Below, in pieces: positions 56,517 to 64,000 of a stretch of DNA of 64,000 bases; within the stretch, counting starts at the first letter, position 1, and every line of letters begins with the position of its first letter. Location of the stretch: positions 8,708,148 through 8,772,147 of the forward strand of contig NC_085067.1 in NCBI RefSeq assembly GCF_963662255.1, in the 5' to 3' direction. Source of the stretch: Cinclus cinclus (lineage: Eukaryota; Chordata; Aves; Passeriformes; Cinclidae). The notes beneath the pieces were generated by a model. That model had not been told where the DNA came from, did no database searches, and worked only from the letters and a program-made list of their open reading frames with translations. Made by a program: the position numbers and the translations under genes.

Positions 56517-59500
56517 ATGTTTCCAGACCACCATGGCTGGCAAGCAGCTGAAGTCTCTTAACTGACCTTTTCCTGCTCTGAGTCCAAGTATAACTACCAT
56601 CTTTCCAATACCTGTGGCAATGAGGTCTGAGTTTAAAATAATCCAGAACTTCTCACTTGAGTTCTCCTTGGAGCTAGGACCACATGGAGAGACAGGTGGT
56701 CGTACACCAGGACATGCATTTTTCTGGAGCACTCTTTCCCCAGCCAGGCCTGACTTGCACAGTCAGAGGTACCCACCTCCTGCTTTCTGTGCTACCCTAA
56801 ACTGGGGCTGGTAATCCCCAAGGAACAGAGCACCGGAGATGGGAAGGCAATGCCAAAATGAAAAGGGCCCCAAAGTGACAAGTAGCATATTGCAATAATG
56901 CCCTGCTTCACTGCTTGAAAATTAGTTACACTGCAAGTCATGATTTATTATAACTGTTGTATGAACTGCACTAATGAAATCATTCCAGTATTTGTTAAAG
57001 CAGGCAATAATGTTGAACCAGAGAAGACATGAAAAGAGTTCTGATCATCTGCTAATAATGTTGCAGTCCTATTTTGAAAAGATCCCCAAATTTGTGTGTA
57101 GTGGCATTAAACACAAACCTCTTTAAAGAACACTTAGAGCACCTTAGTAGTATCTATTATAGCATATGGGATTTTAATTGCTTTATTATAAAAGAAAGCA
57201 ATATTCACCCTTTTATGAATTTTGATTTAATGACTTTAGCACATTCATTATTCGTTCATTATGGTTCTGTGGAACTGAGGCCTCCTGAGTTAAAAGGATG
57301 TCCCCACACTAAGCTGGCCTCAATTAAATTGTAATCATATTGTGGTTAATCTCAAGGACTTGCTCTTTAAGGACAGGGGTATGAAAGAGAGAGAGAGGCA
57401 GTGGGGGGCACAAAGAAGAAACAAGAATGCAAAGAAGAAGGATTTGTGTTGATAAAAAGCTGTTTAAGTCCACCTCTGACAGTGTTGTGAGCTAGAACCT
57501 GAAATGGCTTCCTTAGCTTGACCCGTAATACTCCATAAAGTCACAACTAGAACTTCTTGATGTAAATAAATCACTACTGGTCTTTATGGATAGAGGAAAA
57601 TCCTATTTAGGGAGGTTTGGCCAGTTCCTCCTCAAGTCCTGGAGCCAGCAAAGGTCCATGAGAACAGGCCAGTGAGAGTCCAACAGATTATCAGTGGGAC
57701 TGGAGAGGACTGGAGGTACATCCATGATTTGACTGGGACCATTTATTTGTGTGCAGATGGGAAGAGAAGGGAAGCCCCTTGCAGAGGAAAATGCTGGAGA
57801 TGCTGCTGGAAGCAGGGCTGTGGCTGGGACAGCAGCGTTGGGGCAAGGACAGCTGGAGCAGCTCTGCTCTGTGCCCCTGGGGCAAGGCTGGGTGCACAGG
57901 AAAGGATTCTCCACTTGAGCCTTCCCCTGCTGTGCTTGGCCACAGGACCACATTAAGGAAACCAGCAAGTTGGGATGATCTGGAAGAAGATTAGAAATTC
58001 AGCTCACAAGTAATTTGGTTGAAATATTCATTCTTTGATGTTTTGCCATACTGAATAGTAAAATAACTGTTCCAGAAGAACACTCCAAACAGAGCTATTT
58101 TGGGATTACATTTTTTCCTTTAGCTTTTATCCTGTGGTTTTCCTGAATCTTCTTTTTATCTCCCACATTTCACTGAAAACGTCTCAAGCTCTCACCAACT
58201 GTTTCTGATGTTTCAAGATCCCTTCAAGCTTAGATCCTGGATATAAATAAGAGTTCTTGTTCTTAAAGCTGGAGTGCTTTCCAGTGACTGTTTGAAAGGT
58301 TTTATGTTATATTTTTTTGCTCTACTGTGGAGCCAAATCTGGAATACATGAGGCCCAAAACTGAGGAGAATGGAGAGGTCAGATTCCTGTGTGTTGCAAA
58401 GCAAACATTTGTAGTGCTGAGGTCAGGGAAGATTTCCACAATAACTTCCCATTAGAAAGTCAGACCCTCAACAAGAACAGGATAGAGTACAATCTTCAAT
58501 TTTAGTTCATAATTCGATGTGATTTGAGCTAGCAAAATAGTTAAAAGGAAAAAAAAAAACTAAGTCCCAGAGAAACTAGAATGCTGCTTTCACATAAAGA
58601 CCTTGTTTACATAAAGCCCAGTGAAAATTGTGAAGAGAAGCAATTTTTAGGCTCTAAAAGATGTTTACCTCTGTAAAAGCAAATGGAAATTAAGTCTAAA
58701 ACTTTAGTTATCAGGAACAAGCCTCGCCAGATTTTGTGCCATGTTGTTTAATAATTATGAATCACCGTGGGAATATCTGTAATGCTGATAACGTCAATAT
58801 TTCATGAAGTTTTTCTGTACTTCAGGAATTAATTGGAAAGTGTTGTGTTTCATGAAGTAAAAAAAGCTGTTGGGGGAAAATAATGTTTTTGCAACAGTGA
58901 CTAATGTGTGGAGTTTTACAGCATCTTTTCAGTCTGTAGTTGTCTCTTCATCAGCTCACAGCTGCAGTGAGTCTTTGGTTTTCCAAATTTCACAAGTTTC
59001 TTTAAATCCCATTAGATGTTGCTGACAGTCAAAGCCCAGTCCAGTCCCTTTAGGAAGGGAACTCCACTCTCAGCAACCCTGACTCTGTACTCCGAGAGCT
59101 GGAGAGTTCCCCAAACTGAGGCACATCAGTTTGCCATGAGAATTTACGCTTTCTTTCAGTTTTCTTATGCCATTTAGGACATTCACTTGCACATGATCAG
59201 CCTTGCAAAAGGCCCAGCCACTGAGTTCTTGCACAGAAAATATCCAGCACTGACAAGACAAGGTGCAGGGAGAAAACGGCTTAAGGAATTTCTTCATGAC
59301 TGTGGAAATACGTCCCCATGGCAGAGAGAGGGTGGCTCTGGCTCCTCTGCAGAGCTCCTGGCAGTGCAAGCTGTAACCTTGGGAGCAATTCAGCAGCAAG
59401 CAGTGAATGACAAGTGCTGTGTGATGTAAAGCACCTCAGAGAGCAGGAGCACAGCAGTTCCTTCCCTGTGCTCTGCTTTCCAGGGTTTTGGGGTAAGCTC

Positions 59501-59779
59501 AGCCAGTGACATGTGGGACAATCCAAAGCAAATCTCTGCAGGGTAAGTTAAATAACCATAAGTTACCATTCCCATCAACACAGCCTCGCTAACACAGCCT
59601 CGCTGACACCCGTGAGTTGTTTGCAGAGCACAGTTCCCCATGGCACACTTCTGACCCAGAGAGCAGCCAGGCCAGCACCCTCCCCTGTGCCCTGCCATCC
59701 CTGGGGCCGGGAGGACACCAGGACACGCTGGCACCAGGGCTTGGAGCCACAGCTGTGTCCTGCTTGCAGCTACTGCATG
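56517..59779. other. Unique sequence, no gene recognised
   Basis: 57040-57340 and 58690-58990 are AT-rich repeat-free blocks. 57385-57415 is a short GA-rich stretch. Open frames up to 121 codons near 57.6-58.0 kb overlap on both strands. No exon is supported. Confidence 0.4.
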
Positions 59780-59905
59780 TCCAGGAACTGATCAACCTGA
59801 TCCAGTGGATGGCATCCCTGCCCACGGGCTTGGAACCAGCTGATGTTAAAGGCACCTTCCAACCCAAACCATTCTGTGATTCTGTGGATCTGTGTATTCT
59901 ATGAT
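59780..59905 (+). mobile_element. CR1 LINE 3' tail
   Basis: Ends with GGCACCTTCCAACCCAAACC then ATTCTGTGATTCTGTGG. Upstream similarity (ATCCAGTGGATGGCATCCC, standing for CTAGTGGAAGGCATCCC) identifies about 125 bp of CR1 end. Confidence 0.8.
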
Positions 59906-61099
59906 CTGTTTTAGTGGAGGCCAGCACCTTCCATGTGGCAGTGAGTGATCACCAGAGTTCTCCAGGGAGAAGTCAGTCTGTCACACTGTGTGTTGGGAGT
60001 AGGTACAGCCCGAGCCTCCTGTGTATGATGGGCTTGGAGGAGCAGACAGAGAAGGTGCTGGTGAGAGATGAACACTGTCTAGCACTATCTCTGCTTTTGA
60101 TTAATTCGCAAAGATGAGTAATTAAATCCCAACAATCTTCCTTCAAAATACGAAGAAGTCATCTTCATCTTTTGTCTTTCCCTGGGCTTCCCTTCCCAAA
60201 TATACACAGACCTGAGTTTTGATCAGAAGGGTACATCCTGTAAAGTAATTTCTGGAGAGAGATTGTACTGTCTTTTCCCTCAGTAAGCTTGAGAAAGGTA
60301 AAAATTATCGTATTATGGGTGCTTTGGCCATGAAGAGAAAATTATGCTAGATGTGAAGAAGTTCCTCTTATCCCTGGGAATTTTTAAGCATTAAATTAAT
60401 TCCCCTATCTCTTGGTGTGTTAATGGGAAAGCTTTCAGCTCTGTGTTAGACAGAGGCCCGCATTTGCATTTAGATGGAGCTATTTTAAGGATTGTAGTAT
60501 ATACATAGGGGCCTGTATCCCATTTACAATAGAATCTGTAAGATAAAATTAATATCTAGTAAGTGGTTGTTTTTGCAGTTTTGTTATAATCTGAACCCGT
60601 AACTGAAGTGCCATAATCTGACATAATAAATACCAGAGTCTTTCACTTGAGAGAGATCTTATCACCCACAGGAAGAATACTCTCCTTAACCAGTGAAGTG
60701 GTATTATTTTTCCCTTTCACAAGATAATCATGCAGTGCTGCATCCAGGGTGACTCCTGACAGTGATACCCAGATGACTTTTCCTTTTACTTGTGTAAAAC
60801 AATGTTCTGCCTCGGGAGGAGAAATGTTTTTGCCCCACCATCCAGGATAGCATAGCAGGGTGGTGGTGGCTCTGAGTTGTCACAGTGCAGGGACTTCAAA
60901 TCCTGCTTTTTATCTCTGTTTGTCTCTGAGATGGGCTCTCATGGGAATTTCTCATACATGACAGGGGCTGTGCTGGTCGTCGCTGCTGGGTTTGAAAACT
61001 GCTGATTTCCAGAAACACCTTGAAACTTTGGTTTTGCTAGAACTCTCTCACCTGTATTGCATCTAGGTCTGGGGTTCTCTGAACAAGAGAGAAATGGGC
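59906..61099. other. Unique sequence, possible regulatory block
   Basis: 60360-60660 is AT-rich and repeat-free with a perfect octamer ATTTGCAT at 60462-60469. No gene or retroelement is recognised. Confidence 0.4.
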
Positions 61100-61562
61100 T
61101 TGTTGGGTCCAGAGGAGGCCATGGAGATGCTCCCAGGGCTGGAGCCCCTCTGCTCTGGAGCCAGGCTAGGAGAACTGGGGGTGCTCACCTGGAGAGGAGA
61201 AGGCTCCAGGGAGAGCTCAGAGCTCCTTCCAGTGCCTGAAGGGGCTCCTGGAGGGCTGGAGAATTACTGGGGACAAGGACCTGGAGTGACAGGACAAGGG
61301 GGAATGGCTTCAAACTGCCAGTGGTGGGTTTTGGTTGGATATTGGGAAGAAATTGTTCCAGTGAGGGTGGGCAGGGCCTGGCACAGGGTGCCCAGAGCAG
61401 CTGTGGCTGCCCCTGGATCCCTGGCAGTGCCCAAGGCCAGGTTGGATATTGGGCCTTGGAGCAGTCTGGGACAGTGGGAGGTGTCCCTGCCATGGCAGGG
61501 GAGATTGGAACTGGATGAGCTTTGAGGTCACTTCCAGCCCAAAACCATTCTGGGATCCTGCG
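61100..61562 (+). mobile_element. CR1 LINE, 3'-end copy (longest of the songbird-type variant here)
   Basis: Runs from GGGTCCAGAGGAGGCCATGG and GGGGTGCTCACCTGGAGAGG through GACAGGACAAGGGGGAATGG, GTGCCCAGAGCAGCTGTGGC and GGACAGTGGGAGGTGTCCC to CCCAAAACCATTCTGGGATC. About 460 bp, 5'-truncated. Open frames of 143 and 102 codons are remnants and shadows of the element. Confidence 0.9.
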
Positions 61563-63719
61563 ACTTAGGCAAAAGCTCAGTGCTGCTCTGAGCTGCTGCC
61601 AAGGGGCAGGTCTGAGGCAGGGTGATGTATGAAACCCAGGTTTGGGGTTTCAGTCTGCTTTGCACCACCCTAAACATGGGATTTCTATGGCAGCTGCCAG
61701 CAAGTCTGCAGGAGAGCCCTGGCACAGGTGGAATAAAGGCTGTGCCTCATTTCCCTGCCCAGGGAGGACTGAGCAGCCCTGGGTTCACTTGCCCTGAATT
61801 CATTCTGGAGGCAGGGAGTGGTGATGGAAAATCAATGGGGTTTGTTTCAAATCCAATCTGCTTTCACTGACACAAACTGGTCATCAGTATAAAGACTCTA
61901 GAGACATCCAGAGACAAAGGGTAGCCCCAAAATAATCCACCCCTGCTGCTGGAGCCATGTAAAACCATGGGTCATTTGGTGGAGCAAGCACCCCAGAGGA
62001 GAAATCTGCTCAGGTGCTCCTGAATAGGTCTTCAGGAGGGTGTTTAACTGATTTTTCCTAAAATGGTCCCACTGAGCTAAAAGGAAAATTTTGCTGATGG
62101 TGCTGCCATATTTTTTTTAGGCAAAAGTCACGCAGAATTTCACACTAATGCTGCTGCACCTTGCAGCCTTTTGTCAAAGATGGAAATGGTGATCACTTAC
62201 AGCCACTTCCAAGGCTTGTAGTGAAGGAATTTTTTTACTCTATAGGAAATTAGTAGAAACACCTTTTATCCTCAGGTAAAAAAATGTGAACAAAAATTGC
62301 TTGAAAAATGACAGTCCCAGCCCCTCTAAACTAAACCCATGTTTCAAGTGGATTAAAACGCTTTTCTTTAAAAAGCTGAAATGTCTTATACTGGTGTGAC
62401 TCTATGTTTCTTAGGCTTAGTTGTATCTCACAATGGCTGTGCATTGAGAATATTTTTAAGGAATTTACTCCAATAGTACATGTTTCTACAGTATTTCTCT
62501 CTAAAAATGAACTTCTGTTAAACTTACAAAACTGGTGCAAGAAATTCCTCATACATCAAGCAAGCATTGCCTCATGGAAAATCCTTGTGGGGAAGATTTG
62601 AAGCATTGTGGGGGTCTGTGCTCTCACTCTCACCAGAAATTACCCATCTGATGGGGAGAAATAAAAATTTATCTCCCAAGAACACATTATCAGCATTCCC
62701 AGAAGCTGCACCTGGCAGAGCTGGCCTGCTTGCCAGCTCCTGCTGCTCCTTCTCATGCTGACAGCTATGAGAGAGCTTCTATTTTAGGGAGGAACAAGCT
62801 CTCCTGTTTCCCAGCCTTTACAGCTGCCCCATGCCTGCCTGCTGCCTTCTGAGCCCCTGATGAGTGTCTGTGGCCCCAGAGACCAGGTCTGAGATTGAAA
62901 CTCAGATCAAAAGCCTATTTATTTTTTTTTTTCAAGTGAATCCCTATTAAGAATTGGACTAGTGAGCAGTAATCCTCAAGTCTTACATGAAAGATCAAAT
63001 GAATGGATGGGAAAAGAAAGATAACAGGGGGAAAGCTTGATTTAGACTAGTTTCCCTAACAAAAATGGAAGAATAGTGAGACATGTCAATTTGACTTTTA
63101 CAGAGCAGGTTAATGCCAGATACTTGTTTATCCTCGGAGATTCCTCAAATCCAGCAGATTTCAGCACTGCCTAATGAAAGCTTAGGGAAAAGCGGGAAAT
63201 TGAGCATGCACAGTTCAGAGGAGGGGAAGATGCAGATGAAAACAAATGCAAAGTCTCTCCCCTTCATGTTTCAAGTGCCAAATTATGCTTGACATTTCAA
63301 TTTCCCCAAGGCGTGCTTCCGTAAAATCGTCTTGAACTCTCCTCGAAGTGTTAAGGCTTCCATCAGCTCCTCCCGTGGTATCAGACAGGTCAGACTGAGC
63401 TCTGTCTGGGCTGTGAAATGCAATCAGTGCAATCACTGCCACAGCGCTGCACCACTGGCATGCAGGAGAGCCATGCATGGGCTCCCCAGCAGCTTTGCAA
63501 CAGGGCACGATGCAAACCCTGTGCCCAACCCATCAGCTGGTGACAGAGCCCAGCCAAAGGAGCTGCTTTGGTTTGGTGACTCGCATGTGGCTCGTTCTGT
63601 ACCATTTCTGGGAATTCAGGATGTTTACCACTTGCATGTGGGTTGTTTCACATGAGGATCTCTGTACTGTGTGTCCACAGCCAGAAGGTCTCCAGTCCTA
63701 GGAGGAATCTGTAACCACT
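61563..63719. other. Unique sequence, no gene recognised
   Basis: Mixed composition; a T-rich run lies at 62923-62935. The open frame at 63332-63655 (107 codons) has no recognisable domain and is overlapped on the other strand. No retroelement is recognised until the LTR at 63720. Confidence 0.4.
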
Positions 63720-64000
63720 TGTCCTGGTTTGAAAGACAGGTGTTTTCTAAGGAAATGATCCTTCCTTCCTACAGATTATTATGATTCTGAAATTAAGGGA
63801 GCTCTCAGGCAAAGATACGGGGATAGGAATAACAGTTCTTTACTAGTATAACTAACAAGACAAACAAGAACAACAACAGCTATGAAATTACCCACAAACA
63901 GAACAGTAACTCAGTCCCAGTGTTTTTTGGCTGCAGGCACCTTTTCCCTGAGCTGCAGTTCCCGGTGCTGGGGGCGGGCAGGTCCCGCAGAGCCGCAGGA
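63720..64000 (-). mobile_element. ERVL-like LTR, cut by the window end
   Basis: Begins TGTCCTGGTTTGAAAGACAG and shares GCTCTCAGGCAAAGATA, GGATAGGAATA and TTACTAG in order with the LTR at 5542. It diverges after that, so it belongs to a related subfamily. The last 40 bases are CpG-rich with a GGGGGCGGG box. By analogy with the first LTR it is probably transcribed from the minus strand, so this would be its 3' end. Whether a provirus follows is outside the window. Confidence 0.7.

Noticed and set aside
63960..64000. CpG island and gene promoter at the right end
   Set aside because: The CpG-rich bases fall inside an LTR beginning at 63720 and only about 40 bases are visible.

Overview
This window looks like nuclear DNA from a bird, most likely a songbird (passerine). 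The evidence is interspersed repeats: about a dozen 3'-truncated CR1 LINE pieces, several ending in the avian tail with ATTCTGTGATTCTGTG-like units, and three or four retroviral LTRs of ERVL-like type. The most frequent CR1 variant, with its 'CCTGGCAGTGCCC' stretch, is one I associate with songbirds. That placement rests on recalled consensus sequences, not a search.

I find no confident protein-coding gene. The open frames are short, overlap on both strands, and often coincide with repeats. The window is best read as intergenic or deep-intronic DNA. A few splice-site-bounded segments and one 312-codon open frame are flagged as weak candidates only.

Layout. 1-5.5 kb: a decayed CR1 reverse-transcriptase piece (about 560-890), then an A/CAAAA-rich tract. 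5.54-6.20 kb: a full-length solo LTR. 6.2-22.3 kb: mostly unique sequence with a T-rich tract, a 23-base G run, a probable LTR relative near 13.6 kb, and AT-rich blocks resembling conserved noncoding sequence. 22.3-23.4 kb: a CR1 copy and a compound pentanucleotide array. 23.4-32.4 kb: unique sequence. 32.4-33.2 kb: an LTR with repeated GCTGGAGCAG-type motifs. 36.2-42.8 kb: repeat-rich, with six CR1 pieces in both orientations and a 50-bp minisatellite. 46.6-47.3 kb: a probable minus-strand LTR. 49.6-61.6 kb: five further CR1 copies. One of them is split by a 242-bp segment that is a 97.5% identical copy of unique DNA 1.7 kb upstream. 63.72 kb to the end: another LTR that runs off the window.

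Nothing suggests cooperating genes or an operon. The most distinctive structures are the 242-bp duplication that splits a CR1, the 50-bp minisatellite, and several short clusters of transcription-factor-like motifs in AT-rich unique DNA.
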